A DNA stretch of 64,000 nucleotides from Synanceia verrucosa (GCA_029721515.1 CM056558.1:17515240-17579239); one strand, 5' to 3'; counted from the first letter of the stretch, positions 14,701-28,243 are shown. Notes: a model not told the origin generated them from the sequence alone. A program made the numbers and translations.

Positions 14701-16186
14701 GTTGCTGCTAATTCACTAGGATTGCAGGATTGATAAAACAACTGTGGAAGGGATGAGGAGGGTAAGCTGCTTTGTCTACCCCTCGAGTAAACAATCTCAT
14801 ACTGATAATGTGCCATTCTCCCTGTCCACATGATGCCACACATGAACTACAAGCTTAGTTTTTTATTAAGTTTTGAGTCACAACTGCAAAGTGTTGACAA
14901 AAATCCCTCGACAGGCAAAAAAAGAAACAGTTGAACATTAACTGCAGTCAATGTGCCCTTAGGTTAGGCACTGAACGTACAAGTACCCCTGTTAAACTGT
15001 TCATCGGCCAACAAACAGAGCTCTAATACACATTTGACAAAGAACTCCCACTGCAATTACTTCCTTGTTGTTGCTGTAATGTATTCTTTTTTAGCATGCC
15101 TAGTGTTTAAAACATTAAAAATAATATAAAAAAAAAATAATTATTATCTGTAGCCCAGCGGGAGTCTGTCTTTGTGCTTGCACATTTCAGTAACGCAGAC
15201 ATTATTAGTCATTTCTCTGACTGTTAGAAAAAGAAGTTGGGGAAATTCAGAGCCCAGATATGGATAAACCAGTATGTCTTTCTACCCGGAGTGGGCTGCC
15301 ATGGATGGAGGAAGCCTATCATTGAAACCCAATGAACAGATGAAGCGTGGAGATTTATCAGAAATGATATAGTGCTGTGAACGAGAAGGCTATGGCTTCT
15401 CCATTACCCATCCATCACCGATGATGTATTGCAGATAAACTACTAGGCAGCAACAAGCTCTTGCTGAGAGGCTGACCTCGTTGATGAAAGTGAAAAACTC
15501 CCCCATGGCCATCCCAACATACACAGCCTCCTCTTTTCAACACAACAGTTAGAGCTCGCCTCTGTACAAGGGAACTCATATCAACACTATTCCTTTTTGG
15601 GGGTGGTGTGTGTGCACTGACAGAAAAGAACAAACACATAATTTGTCTCCACACATGGGATGGGAAGTCCCCCACTTCGACATCAGTACTTGAAGATGAA
15701 GTCATAACGTGCCATGCAGTTGATGTGTATCTTCACTAGCCAGTACCTCACCTGTTCCGTGCTTTTATTCTGCACTGAAGGTATTAAAGACTGCAGCTGA
15801 GCTTGAATTTTGTAAATGCTTGATGACCACAAGTCTGAGAAAACCTGGCCTGTTTTGGCCCCAAACAAAGATTCAGGACAGGCTTTATTTCAAGTACGTC
15901 AGTGCGTAGAGATCAATACCATCAATAAACTGCAACAAAATCAGCCTTCGCCAGTCTATAAAATGTCTCCCAAAGACGTGACTCATCTTTCAAAAAGCCA
16001 TAAGAAAACACAACCCTCAGCAATAACAACTGCATAATATACTGGCACTAAAAGTCCCCTTTTATGTAGTAATGTCCCAATTAATTTTATAGCCCACAGG
16101 TCTAATTTCGGTCCTTTAAATATTGGGTTGACCTCCATCAGCAGACACTAAATATTTCCTTTGGTACTGTAACACAACTGTACATG
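11701..16186. other. Intron-like or intergenic non-coding DNA
   Basis: No gene or repeat family is recognised. The stretch is AT-rich with short spurious frames. One segment near 13.2-13.5 kb has an unusually high density of TAAT/ATTA cores and is listed separately. Confidence 0.5.
13230..13480. promoter_or_regulatory. Candidate non-coding regulatory element, ATTA-rich
   Basis: About 70 bases around 13,250-13,320 carry several ATTAA/TTAATG/ATTAGCATATTAAT cores, the kind of site bound by homeodomain and POU factors. A more GC-balanced segment follows, with no repeat signature. Such composition is typical of conserved developmental enhancers, but conservation cannot be tested from one sequence. 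Tentative. Confidence 0.2.
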
Positions 16187-16508
16187 TTAACTCTTTGAGT
16201 GCCTTTGACATATTTTGACGTTTAAAATCCAACGCTTGAAAGCCATCGATGTAATAATATGTGAAAGTGGTTTTTCGGCAGCAGGTCGCAGATCGTGGTC
16301 TCCTGCAGCCTGTAAGTAATGTTGGGGGTTCTGTGAGATGTAGTCGGAGCATTACGATATGGTATACAACGTGGAGATCAAAGCAGGAAGTGGAGGTGAT
16401 CACGATTAGAGAGCAAAACAAACAAATTCTGGACAAAATGTGGTGTTTTTGGTGAAAATACAACTCAAAATGGGCAAAAACGCTGTCACAAGGCTCTCAA
16501 TGACTTAA
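16187..16508 (+). mobile_element. TTAA-flanked MITE, copy 1 (short form)
   Basis: First of four copies of one repeat family in the window. The left end is TTAACTCTTTGAGTGCC at 16,187; the right end is a decayed complement (GGCTCTCAATGACTTAA) ending at 16,508. TTAA at both edges is the target-site signature of piggyBac-type and Kolobok-type cut-and-paste elements. The interior shares TGCAGCCTGTAAGTAATGTT, AAAGCAGGAAGTGGAG and GAGAGCAAAACA-type blocks with the other copies. No coding capacity, so a non-autonomous element. It lacks the roughly 150 bp internal segment present in copies 3 and 4. Confidence 0.8.
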
Positions 16509-16534
16509 TGAGCCAGCTTTATACATGTAGAGAT

Positions 16535-17281
16535 TAGGGCTGTTGACATTAACGTGTTAACGCGGATTAACCCATATCATAATTAATCTAATTAAAAATT
16601 TTAATGCAGTTAACCCTTCTGCAGCAGAATGACTCTGTCTCCAACACATTTCAGCCAGTTGGTCCCAGTAGAGTTAGCGGCTCAAATGGTCAGTTGATGC
16701 GGTAGTGACAGAAAGCAGAAACAACCAGACTAGTTTCTACTTCTGCGTCTCATCTCAGTGGATGCCACAGAGCCTCTGCGTTGCTGCAGACCTCTACGCA
16801 GATGAGTAGATGCTCGTCCGTTGGTGGTCCACACCACTTCACTCTGTCTGTCTGTGAGCGACGATGAAGCTTTTGTATTAAAAACAATGTTTGACTAATA
16901 AACTCCAGTCCCCCTCAATGTTCACTGTGGCTGTTCTGATGTTCACATGTTGCCAACTGAGTCGCCAAATATCCACTTCTATAGTCTCCAACTGGAGGTG
17001 ACGCAGTGCATCATTCAACCCTGACTCACGACTCAAGTTTAGTGGAGCAGATAGACACACGTTAATTGATTATGACTAAATGATTGTTTAAAACAAAAAG
17101 ACAAAAATGCACATTCAGTGCAGATATAATCCCTTATTTCTTGAGTTTGTTTGTTCATGTGAAATGAAATGCGATTGATCACGATTAAAAATCAATGATA
17201 TTTTATTGTGATTAATTGAAATTAATCCACAACAACCTGTAATTATTCTGATTAAAAATGCCCATGCACCCAACAACTGTA
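16535..17281. mobile_element. AATTAAT-rich dispersed repeat, copy A (hAT-like MITE?)
   Basis: It begins TAGGGCTGTTGACATTAACG and ends with a sequence whose complement starts TACAGTTGTTGGG, weak terminal inverted repeats. Both ends are rich in ATTAATC and GATTAAAAAT blocks. A related partial copy lies at 38,750-38,910. Repeats opening with AGGGCTGTTGAC...TTAACG are widespread in fish genomes and usually treated as non-autonomous hAT elements; that assignment is from general knowledge and no clean 8-bp duplication was found here. It begins only 26 bp after MITE copy 1. Confidence 0.5.
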
Positions 17282-18805
17282 GTCTTTCACAATTTCTGAT
17301 AGCATTTATATCCTAGCATTATTAACCAATTTGCAACAGCAAATACATTTTCTCAGAAACAGCAGAAACAGTACAGAAAAAAAAAAACAACAAAAAAAAA
17401 AACATTCAAACAGTGTACAGTATTTCAATTAATTTCTTACAGACTCAAGCATTATTCAACATTTATAATTTGGAATGGAAAAATAGCTTCTATCAGTTTG
17501 AAGTTAACTATCATTTGTGCAATTAAATATCCAACTAGAGTGCGAGATTCCTCTCTGGCTTTCCACCTTTGAAGACTGTTGATCATGAATAAGCCTCATG
17601 TCTCATGGATTAGAGGTGTTCACAGTGCTTTTACTTAACATACTGAGCATTTGTATTGTTGTACTGTAAGAGATGTCATAGGTCAATGTCAATCGAATGG
17701 GATGCATGTTAGATCTAGTTCTGCCTGGGTCCCTTGGGCCAGCTTTAGAAAAAAATGGAAGAATGAAATCTCATGTTTCTTGTTTGTCAGTTCCTGAGGG
17801 AAGGCATTTATCTCAGAATTTCAGTTGGCAAGTGGAATAAATCTATTGCATCTTTTCTTTTCACAGTACCACATTATGATTTAGGATGGGGAGGTGGTTT
17901 TTACATGAAGAAAGCTTTCTTGTCAACTGAAGATTGTTGGGAAATTTAATGGGGTTTCTTTGTCTTTTATTTCTTCTGTATTCCCCTTATCCAACCTCTT
18001 GCTAGGAGAGAGTAAACAGATGACACAAAGCTGAGTGGAAGTCGTACAGATAAATTCTCAACCTGTGGTTTGCAGAGGATTGAGTGTTAGAAGAAGGGAC
18101 AAGTTAAGGCATGTGAAGTGACCCGGTCCACATTACCCCTGTCACTATCTGTATTTCCCAGCTTGGCCTGATAGATTCCATTGGTCCTCTGCTGACAGAG
18201 ATAATACAAGGCAGAGAGAAAGACTGTTTTGTGACAGCGTTGGGAAAAGCAAAGAGGAGTCAGGAAAAGCAGAGAAGGGGGGAAAGTGCATGACTCAGCA
18301 AAAGATGTCTCACCATTAAAATTAAATTTACAGCTGGTTTCAGACAAATCTGTAAGCTCTGTGGCTGTAGGCAGAGGTGAGTGGGCATTTGGAGGACATT
18401 ACAAATTGACACCCTAGTTCTCAGGACTACTGAATCATTTATTACACCTACCTCTACTTAAGCTGTCGAAGCAGTGATGGGTTTGGCACTGTGTTGTCCA
18501 CAGTTAATTTATCAGGACTGAGCTGGCTGGTGCACTGTCTGCCCAGTCGTCTGCTGAATCTTACTCTGTCATTAAAGATGTCAAAATGTACAGCCTTCAA
18601 TTCATCGGTGAATCTAAAGGAGAGGATGCCACAATATGCCTTGCTATAGCTGACTTTATATGGGTGCTGATTTGAATAATCAATATCATAATGTGCCGCG
18701 ATACATCTTGTTTCTGTGTAAAGTCGTAACAATGTCAACATTAATGGCTGAGGTGGGGTTTTAATTTGTCAAAACAGTGAGGTGGATACCACAGCACTCT
18801 GTGTA

Positions 18806-18825
18806 TTTTTTTTTTTTTTTTTTTT
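18806..18825. repeat. Poly(T) run
   Basis: Twenty consecutive T. Could be the tail of a minus-strand retroposed copy, but no attached body was recognised. Confidence 0.9.
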
Positions 18826-20873
18826 CTGAGTGAGATCATTTCTCGGCTGGACACTGTGTACGAATACCCTGGGTATGAGCTGAATTCCAGAACTGTACCA
18901 TATTTTCATGAAGTGCATTCATTATTCGAGAAAAGGGATTTTTTTTAAGTATCTAAAAGCAGCAGGCAGATGTTAATGTGTGCACAAAGCCATGGCTAGA
19001 ACTGATGGATTTCTTCTGTGGACTTTGAGCCCTGATTAAACACACAAATTAAAAGCATATCTAAAACCTGGCTTTCCCCATTGAAGTATTACTAAAACCA
19101 CTGCTTCCAACATTATGCAGAGAAATTGATTTCTTTTTTTAGATCTTACCATAATACCCTTATATCCTTCTGCCCAAATTAATTACTTCAATTACAGCGG
19201 AGCTTAGCAAAATGGATTTACAGTTTTTGGCCATGGAGCATAAGCCAGTCACTCCTATGCCTTGTCTTTCAGTCATGGGCAACAGATGAAGGAAACACCG
19301 TAGGGTTTATTATATGTATTTTTAGTCTTTTATGTCATTAAATGGCTATAAATATGTGCTCTGCTAATAATTTGATAAATGTGTGATTTAGTATCTAAAC
19401 ATCTACATGTCCCTGTTGTATAAAATATAATTCTTAAACATGTATACACATCTCATGGTGCAAAGTCAAGTGGGTACAATATTCACCTGATCAATGTATG
19501 GAAATATAAATCTGCAAGAACATGCAGTGTGCATTATGCATTTCGGGTACATAACAAAAATGGATTGAAAAATTGGATATAGATCTGATACAAATTGGGG
19601 TGTAAATGTGAGAAACAACTTCTTGAATTCATGCTGTCAAAATTATTTCAAAAAGTCTGAGTAAAGGATTTTTGGCTGTAGCCTCCAAGCCTCTGAGTGG
19701 GCAGAACACAGTTTGACAGTTTATAATTATAATTATTTCAAATATTATATAAATGATTTTTTTCCTCACTTTTCACATGCCTGACAGTACGTTTAACACG
19801 CTATTTAATTTCCAAAGTGTTCTTATTGCAAGTTCATTTTCACATTGTCACAATAAATGTTAATCAGGGGAAGATTAAGTGAAGTAAAATGAGGAAGTAG
19901 CAGCATTGCAGATAGGTCAAACTTGACACTCTTTGACATTGTCATACTGTTTTCACAATGTCATTTTTGGGAATCACCAGTGATGCAAGGGACCTCAGCA
20001 CAATAATAAATAGCATGCATCTCAATGAGCAAAAAACATGAACATATTAGTTATACTGCTTCAGATGTGTTAACTTTCACATACATAGAGTTCGATGAAG
20101 TGACTATCCAAATCCAAATCCAAAGTACATAGCACCTAAAATAGAACATTTCAAGTCATAAACCTGTGAATTTCATTGAATAAAAACTTAACGGTTCACT
20201 GCAAACAAGAAAGCTTCAAAGTCAGTTCTATAATGTAACTGCCTTTCTGGGATATTTCTCTCTACACACAGAGTAGATATGTGATTTTACTGGTACATTG
20301 AACACAGTGATTTGGCTCACTTTCAGGACAAACGTCTTGCCATCAACATGTATTTAGAGTTGGAATTTTGGACAATTTTAATGGTTTGGAGAACATTTAC
20401 TAGAAAATAGAGCTGTCACTAGTTCTTGGCGTTGTTATTTTATCCCCAATACAGTGGAAGAAGGGATTTAGGGTCCCTGTTGAAACAGTGATTGACATCC
20501 ATGTTAAATTACAGAAAGCATGCAGAAGAGGCTTCTTCTCTTGTGGTTCGACTGACTGTAATTTTTCCTGAATCTGGTGCAAGCATTCCCCTGTTCCTGG
20601 GCCCTAATTTAACAGCCTGAAAAAACCCTTGTGCACTCAATGCTGAGCAAAAATAAATAAATAAATGAATAAAAAAAAAAAAAAACAAACAAACACTGAC
20701 TGCCAATTTAATTAATAGAACCCCAGCTGCTTGAGCTTCATAATGACAATACAATGCCAAGGAGGAAATATTTTGCTGTCTATTGTAACGATACTGCTAT
20801 GATGTCAGTGGGACATGCCCTTACTGGCCCTCTCATCTGCTTTGTTAATTTTGTTTACACAGCCTTTGCTTTC

Positions 20874-20874
<1 letters not shown>

Positions 20875-20905
<31 letters not shown>
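20875..20905. repeat. Poly(A) run, 31 bp
   Basis: Uninterrupted A tract of 31 bases. No retrogene or SINE body was recognised upstream, so its origin is unclear. Confidence 0.95.
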
Positions 20906-20909
<4 letters not shown>

Positions 20910-21749
20910 GATTGATTTCAGTACCGGGGCTCTTGGGGCTTCCATGTGCTGACAGATCTGAAAAGAAGTTTGTGCTTCCACACAAGTGGATATTTTCACT
21001 CAACACATTGATTAAATTTGATCTGATGGAATCCAGTTAGTTATTCTTTTAACAGTTTAGTTTGCTAAATTTGGTATCTGTCATATACTAATCTAATGAT
21101 GTGGTGTAATCTATAATTTCTACAGTTTCTACTGTTGTATTGTTCATTTACAAATGCTTTTGTCAATACAAATACATTCAAGCCTCGATTTTCAAAAGCT
21201 GAAATACTTTTTGTCACTTTCGGCAGCATGTCAGTTTAAATCAGACTGAAAATATATCAACAAATATCATATGGGTTTCCATCAAATTTAAATCACAAAT
21301 ACCAACCTTCCCATCAACCCCAGCTGTATTCAGTTTAAATACGGAACATGCTAAACATCATCAAGTTAAAATTGCAATCGTTAGCCTGCCGATTTAAGAG
21401 TTTATTTGCTTCGGTCCAGAGCCCCATGTGTGGACTCTTTCCATGCAATCAACATAAAATCTGTTTCAATCAACATAAAATCACTAACACAAACACAATA
21501 AATGAAATAAGGAATAAAAAGATAAGATAATGTCAGAATATATAACATATGGATCTATGACTTAATGCTCACACAACATGTGTATTGATGTCCAGAGAAT
21601 GAATGCTTAAAAACAGACATTAATGGACACAATGTTACAAAAGAGGGAAAAAGTAGGCGACAGACACAAACCATGAATGCCATCTTTGAGATAATCACAG
21701 CATTTTAAATAACAGCTCTATCCTTCACTTGCAAAGAAGTCTCGGATCC

Positions 21750-22540
21750 CCACCTCCACTCCTGTTCAAATGTAATCCCTCCTCCCTTTCATCAAGTGGC
21801 TGGGGTAATTGAAAGGATAGATAACAACATGTTTCCATTTGGTGAAAAGCATTATCTAATCCAGTTTTGAGAGAAGATAATTAAAGGTCAAATGACTGGC
21901 CAAGGTAGTGTCTCCATGCAATGTTGCCCCCTCCTGAATAAACGCCATGTCATCCCGTCATTTAATTGGATTTGCTTTACATGTGGTATCTCAGAAGTGG
22001 AGAGGGATATACGCTTGTGGGAGGCAAGGTCATAAATCATCTAGCCTGCCTGTAAACACTATCACTTAAAAAAGGGATTGGAGCGACCTAGCAGATGCTG
22101 TTAACAAATCTCCTTTGACCCTAGAAACAGTCCAGCAAGCAATGCTTTTAGCAGAGAGCAGGAGTGCGACACATGCACCTTTGTATTCTGTATCTAATTC
22201 TTTGATTTTTCATATGCCTCCTGATATAAAGAGGCAGGTCAAATTGAGAAACATTGCCCTGAGTATGGTAACTGTGGTCAGTTAATGGCCCTGAAATATG
22301 TAGGCATTGTCTCCTCCGTCGGAGGCATGCATGCTATTGATTGCTTTGGGGCTTCATCAATCATGACGATAACTTTTCCGTCACATAAGTTACTGAGAGC
22401 CATCGCTCAGGCCAGAGGCGGTGGGAGGACAGGACAGGAAGGGACAGAAATCTATGGGCCCTTTATCTTTCCAGGTTGTTTAATTCCTGCAAGTGTGTTG
22501 CTGCAAACTGTCAGCGTATAATGTCTTTAGAGCAAATTAA
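21750..22540. promoter_or_regulatory. Candidate conserved non-coding element
   Basis: About 800 bp of mixed-composition sequence without simple repeats, mobile-element ends or convincing frames. It contains ordered motifs such as TTTAATTGGATTTGC, CATCAATCATGACGATAA and a short GC-rich block. This texture, standing out from neighbouring AT-rich DNA, resembles vertebrate conserved non-coding elements. The call is an impression; only a cross-species alignment would settle it. Confidence 0.2.
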
Positions 22541-24573
22541 TCAGCTGACATGAACACTTTCCCTCTAATTGTGTAAATTGAAATGTCTCCTGTTTATCAG
22601 TGTTGTAGTATCATAACATCATAGGTCTTTAGGATCCATATGGATTATGTGCAAGACTGTAGAGTGCATTTATGTGCTCTATTAGTCCTTCTTTAGAAAA
22701 GGAAACTGATGAAAGCACACTACTGGGTAGATTAAAGATCCAGCTTGTTAATTTGCTCAAAGCTCTTATAGTCTATTTCCTATATAGTCATTTGTTCTTG
22801 TGATTCATATGCTTGTTTAAGAGCAGCCGGATGTAATATGCCAATTTGAAGCCTCAATAACAATAAAAAAAAAAAAAATACCTATAAATCAACCATGTGT
22901 GACGTCAAAGGTGTTGCTCATGTGGTTTTGTTTTTGTTCTTTGTGATTTACAGGTGACAATTATTTTTTGTCATCAATTAATGTTTCGGCTATATTTCCT
23001 ATTTATCTAAGGATGCTAAATATGACATCGCTACTGCACACTAACAGTGAAAGCAATAGTGAAAATGCTAGCAGAGCCAATATATTATATACATTAATAA
23101 TATTATCCCTGTGGGGAACTGGAGGGTGGGCGGGCTGGATGCTGCTATCAGCTCTTACCACTGCGGTAGAGCAGTGTGAAGCGCCGGCCATGAGCTAGCC
23201 AGGAGGGCACGCTCCTGTGTGTGACTTCCTTTTCTGTTCAGGTCATTGTATCAAACACTGTGTTTACACAGGAAACAGCAGAGCTCAAAGGCACGATTCA
23301 GAGACATGGTTAGGAAAAATTTTCTTTTAATGCAAAAGAGTTCTAATAATCCTAGACTGCTCTGCATCATAGACTGGACAAACTAGCTTCCAGAGTAGTC
23401 TGTCAAGTGAGAAAAAAAAATATTTGCTACTATATTGGATGTTCAATACCTTGCATAATGTGAGAACCACACACATTTAGCTTTTTGTGTTCTTTGCTTT
23501 TTTTATATATACACACTTTGGTCACGCACATTTATCCTTTAAGTGTTTACCTCTTGAAACAAATGGGTGAGGAGAGCTTTTATGTATTGTCATCATTAAT
23601 GTTTTTCTCCACTAATGTCCACCCTGGTGTTTAGCAAGTGAATGTTTTCGTTTAAAGCTGTTATTCAGATATAGCGTGAAGATCAGCTGAAAATCTTGGT
23701 AAATGAAAACTTTAATTGTGAAATATTGACATCAATATCCACTGCATCTGTCATCCACATCCCAGCATTTTATTTGTTTTTAAGTGCTATGATGTTTGGG
23801 TTTGTCGTAGATCAATGCAATTACTTTTCTGACAGTAACAGGAATGTATTTGAAAGTCAAGTCAGTATATTTCTTTGTGATTGGCAACCTGTCGACTTTA
23901 GTGACACAGTCTTAATTGTGCTGGTGCGGTAAATCCCTGCCATCATGTACTGCACACCGATTAAAACACAGAGATTGATTTGCAAGTAGTCTTTGACCCA
24001 GGCCTTACTCACGAGCCTGTGCAAATGTCACTCACACACTCTGAACGTCTGAACAGCCCGAAAGGCAGCAGGGTAAAATATTTATTTTTAAAATGATTTG
24101 ATGGGTTTAAAAAAGGGTCTGTTCTTTCTCTTCTTACAACCAGCTGTGAGTAAACAAATGGATGATTGCTTTGCTGATATCAAGAGCTTTCCTGAGGCAC
24201 TGACATAAACTACACATATGGTAGGTTTTCAAATGCATGTAAAGGCATACCACTGAGTGTGTTGCACTGTATTAATGTTGTTTCAACTCTTTTAGTGGAG
24301 AACAACCACCAGCATGTTTTCACTGACATGTTGAATGTTTGACCTCAGCTCGGTAACACTGAGGATTAATTTCACATGAAACAGGGCACAGTGATGCCAT
24401 TAAAAATGTTGTACTGCATAAAAGTTTGTATTGTATTATATTGTACTGAAAAGTGTTGACCCTCTGCCAAAAAAGTTGGAGCTGGAAAAGCCAACCTTCC
24501 ATTATAGCTTCTCAGCCTGGCTGATTGCCACCAGCTGAGGCAGGCCAACGCAGGTGCAACCAATGACACTGGA

Positions 24574-24900
24574 TTAACTCTTTGAGGGCCTAGGACATAT
24601 ATTTATGCCCTTTAAAATACAAAGCTTGAATGCCATAAATGTATCAACATTTTTCCTTTTTTTCCACAGCAGGGACAAAAGAAGACTCTCACACAGTCCA
24701 TAAGTAATATTGGGGCTTCTGGGATTTGTAGCTGGGACATAAGGAGATAGTATATGCCACAGAGATCAAAGCAGGAAGTGGAGACAATCACAACTGGAGA
24801 GCAAAACAGAATGTGGACAAAAAGTAGTGATTTTAGTGAAACTGGCCTCTGGCACAAGGCAGTTTCAGTTTAAAAACAGGGCTGGCACTCAATGAGTTAA
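24574..24900 (+). mobile_element. TTAA-flanked MITE, copy 2 (short form)
   Basis: Same family and orientation as the copy at 16.2 kb. Left end TTAACTCTTTGAGGGCC, right end GGCACTCAATGAGTTAA, with TTAA on both borders. The interior has the diagnostic ATTGGGGCTTCTGGGATTTG, GATCAAAGCAGGAAGTGGAG and GAGAGCAAAACAG blocks. Like copy 1 it lacks the segment containing AGCTTTTCTGTGTTTTCAGAG found in copies 3 and 4. Non-coding. Confidence 0.85.
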
Positions 24901-26070
24901 GGAGGATTAACCATAATTGTGGATCTTGAGTTTCCCCTGGTGATAACACACATAGGGAGCTGGTGTCTTCAATTGATTAATATTTAAAAGCAACATTCAA
25001 TTTGTATTTGTTGACAAATAAAAAGAAGTGAAAATAAAGTTGTTTTTGGTTTCCTCGTCTTATATTTTAGACATAACCTTAGCAGGTTTATTTATCAATG
25101 ACGTTTAGTATTGGCATCAGCACTGTCCTCTCCCATAATAATAATAATAATGATACTAAAAAAAAACTGTTGGTTATTATGTTTCCTTTTGACATATCAC
25201 AAATGATAGTCCACAGAATTCTGCATAGGGTCTATAAGCACAGGAGACTGCTGTCTGTGTCGCACGAAAGTAAAAGTCAGTGGCTTAATTGACTTAATTT
25301 ATGTCTATAGATAAATTAATTTAACATGTAATTTCAAGACAAACCAATGTTAAACACACGCACACACACACACACACGTGTTATCCACGTTTTTGTCTTA
25401 CAGATATTATAATCCTTTCACAGTGTGTTCTCAGGTCATGGAAGTTAATTGTAGCATTTTTGTTTCTCTGAAATTTAGCACTTAGATCCATGGCTCTGTG
25501 TCATTTCTGGTTCCAAAAAACTAGGTGGTGACAACCACTATTCCAAACCTGAGGCTTTGAAACCACTGTCCACAAAGCGGTGGGTGATACAACAGTGACT
25601 GACTGCATCCACTTTTTTTCCAATACAGTCTACACCACACATCTTATTCAGTGAAGCCTAATGTGATGGGAATATCTATGTTGTTTTATTTATCTTCTAT
25701 TTTATTATCTGTAATATGTGCCCACATCTTTTTGCAGTGGTTTCAATCTGTTAAATGATTCCAACACGTGTACCAATAGTTTGCCAAGTATTTCAATGAA
25801 TAAATTTTCACCTCATTGATTTTTAAGGATCGCTATCACCACTGCAAACATGCAAAGTTTTGCCTTCACGTTAGATTTCCTGGACTGAATGCATATTGAC
25901 TATAACAGTATTTTATTTTATGTGAAAAGAAACAGCAGGGAGGTGGAGTGGCAGCAACATCCTCCTTTCAACAGGAAGCAGCAGGGTTCAGAGGAAACAT
26001 CACAGGTGCTAGCACTTTGTCAACTCACAACAACTATAGCAATTGACCTTATGATTGATGATGATGCTGA
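24901..26070. other. Non-coding DNA with a short CA repeat
   Basis: No gene recognised. Holds a CA microsatellite at 25,361-25,377 and an (AAT)n stretch near 25,135-25,150. Confidence 0.5.
25361..25377. repeat. (CA)n microsatellite
   Basis: Short CA run within a longer CA-rich context. Confidence 0.85.
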
Positions 26071-26136
26071 TTGTTGTTGTTGTTGTTGTTATTATTATTA
26101 TTATTATTATAAATATTATTATTATAAAGTTACAAA
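26071..26136. repeat. (TTG)n-(TTA)n triplet microsatellite
   Basis: About seven TTG/GTT units pass directly into about seven ATT units, then imperfect AAT/ATT repeats. It lies just upstream of the LINE-tail-like repeat at 26.16 kb. Confidence 0.9.
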
Positions 26137-26159
26137 ACAGTTCCCACCATAATCACAAA

Positions 26160-26301
26160 AGGCCGTAAAATAAAATCTTCCCATCCAGCCATCAGTGCTC
26201 TGAACACACAACAACACTGAATCTCTACAACACTATCTCACCACTCTTGTGTACATATGTGGTATGATACACTAAGTATACATTAATGTATATTGCATAT
26301 T

Positions 26302-26346
<45 letters not shown>

Positions 26347-26580
26347 TTATGTTTCTGCACAATAATGGTCAACAAAAATGTACACCAACTTTTTGTAGCA
26401 AAAACTGTGCTTTATTACTGTACATAACATCTTACAACTGGAAATTGTATCTAAGTTTTTATAGAACTTTTGAGTTTTTTAAGTTTGACAATGTCTTACT
26501 TTTTTTTTTACATCTGACTAAGCACCGTGTGGAGCAGCACTCTTAATTTCAAATTATGCACTGTCATATGATGACAAAGG
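26160..26580 (+). repeat. LINE-tail-like dispersed repeat, copy 1, with internal (AT)n
   Basis: The first part contains CCATCAGTGCTCTGAACAC, resembling the end of a non-LTR retrotransposon reading frame. The last part contains GCACCGTGTGGAGCAGCACT, CTTAATTTC and ACTGTCATATGATGACAA. The same ordered blocks recur at 46.9-47.3 kb (AAGTGGAGCAGCGCTCCTAA, TTTCGTTGTATG, ACTGTCATATAATGACAATA), where the end reads AATAAAGG. A short polyadenylation-like tail of this sort is typical of LINE 3' ends in fish; the exact family is not assigned. An (AT)n tract at 26,306-26,343 interrupts it at the place homologous to the tract in copy 2. Confidence 0.6.
26306..26343. repeat. (AT)n microsatellite
   Basis: Nearly perfect AT alternation inside the LINE-tail-like repeat, following an ATTAATGTATATT block that also precedes the (TA)n tract of copy 2. 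Confidence 0.95.
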
Positions 26581-28243
26581 ATTTTGATTTATATTCAAGA
26601 ATCTTCATGTATCCTTGGAAGACAACATTATAATCGTGTCTTGTTAGTCTAGTCTAAGTCTATGTTTGCTGTTCAGTTTCTTTGCTGTCCCAATGTTGAT
26701 GGGTTTGTTGCTGTGGTGATAACAATTAAGACAAGTCCAAGGTCCGAAAGGTTTTGGACTATCAAAAAAAAAAAAAAAAAATAGCCAGTATACAGTTGCA
26801 AATGTGAAACAACCATACAGAGAGAAACTGAAGTGAATTCAGAAGCACATCTATAGTACTGTTGGGAGTTGTTGGTTGGAGGTTTGGTTTTGTCATCTCC
26901 AGTCAAATAAACTCTTTAAATTACACTCGGTGGAGCCATGGATCCATGGTTATTAAGATGGAGCCCACATGAACTGTTCTAAGGCTGGTTTTGCCACAGC
27001 AGGGGCTGTCATTAACATGGACTCCTGCTCAGAGCCTCGAGCCATTAACTGTCCTTAAACTGCCCATGCAAAAGTGAGAAATTAGCAAATGTCAATCATT
27101 GCCTGACACTACTATCAAGCAGGAGTCAGTTGGAGTATGAAAGAGCCTGAGGGGGTCGTGGTGGTGGAGTGGCGGGGGGACGTTTCCTTTACATCGTCAC
27201 ACTCTGAATATCAACTCATCATATAATATTCATACTCCACACTGTGCTGAATTCTTGCCAACGGTGCTTCACAGCAAGTCGTCTCCTCCCCTGTCACCTT
27301 GTTTGCTCAGAATGACAGTCAGTGAAAATCATGTCAGGGTATAAATTAGATCACAACATGTTGAGGACACAGGAGAGAAATCATCTTTATTAAAATTTGT
27401 ATTTTTACCATTTTTTGTGGTCAATTCAAGTTTCACATTGCCATATTTTTCTATACAAACATTTGAGTCACGTGCTCGATATGCTAAAATAAAGACTTTT
27501 TAAAGCTGCCATTAAAAGGTTTAACCAGTGCCTAATTTGAATTGTTGTATATTTATATATACTAAATTTTATTATATTCAGATATTTAGTTTTAGTTTTT
27601 AGTTTCATAGTTATTAGTTTTGTTGGTATTTAATGTATTTTTAGAGTTTGGAAAAAGCATTCATTGGGACAAAAGCACAGCTATTGATGCTGATTTTTGG
27701 TAATATTGTGCCCCTGTGCATCCCTGTAGCACAGCTGGACATGTGGATAAGGAGAAATGCATAATAAATATGTGTTGGGAGTTTAATTTTTAATTTTTAA
27801 TTTTTATTTATATATTTAATTATTTTTTTTGCGCTATACAAATTCCTCTCTTCCTCCCTTATATGCTAGCAGTTTGAGAACTCTTTCCCATAATGTAAGA
27901 GAACTCTTGTGTTACAGAAACTTCTCCCGAATAGATTGTTCTTTTGATGGTGGTGCAGAATAGCACATTTGTGATCTTCAACAAGAAGAAGCAGTGTTTT
28001 GGATCACATAGAACGCATACTAAAATTTGAAATGTGAAAAAGGTACTCTGACAGAACATGCCAGCCTGAAACAGAGCCAAAGTTCATAATATCCAATGCT
28101 TGATGATTTTATGTAACATTTTACTTTGACCAATGATGGACAATGAATTATTTTTCAGTATGTTACCATTAATTTCCATTTGTCACAAGCAGGGGAATTG
28201 CTTCACTTCTCATCTATTACAGTGCAGGTGATGTGGTTACTAA
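26581..28243. other. Non-coding DNA
   Basis: No gene recognised. Contains an A18 run at 26,764-26,781 and a TTTTAA-type tract at 27,785-27,830. A lower-AT segment at about 26,930-27,130 has no repeat signature and could be functional non-coding sequence; nothing more can be said. Confidence 0.45.

Larger units (their letters stand above)
17282..24573. other. Non-coding DNA, few recognisable features
   Basis: No protein-coding gene is supported. The stretch contains homopolymer runs (18,806-18,825 and 20,875-20,905), AAATAAAT-type tracts near 20.65 kb, and a lower-AT segment at 21.75-22.54 kb listed separately as a possible conserved element. All reading frames are under 100 codons and look spurious. 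Confidence 0.5.
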
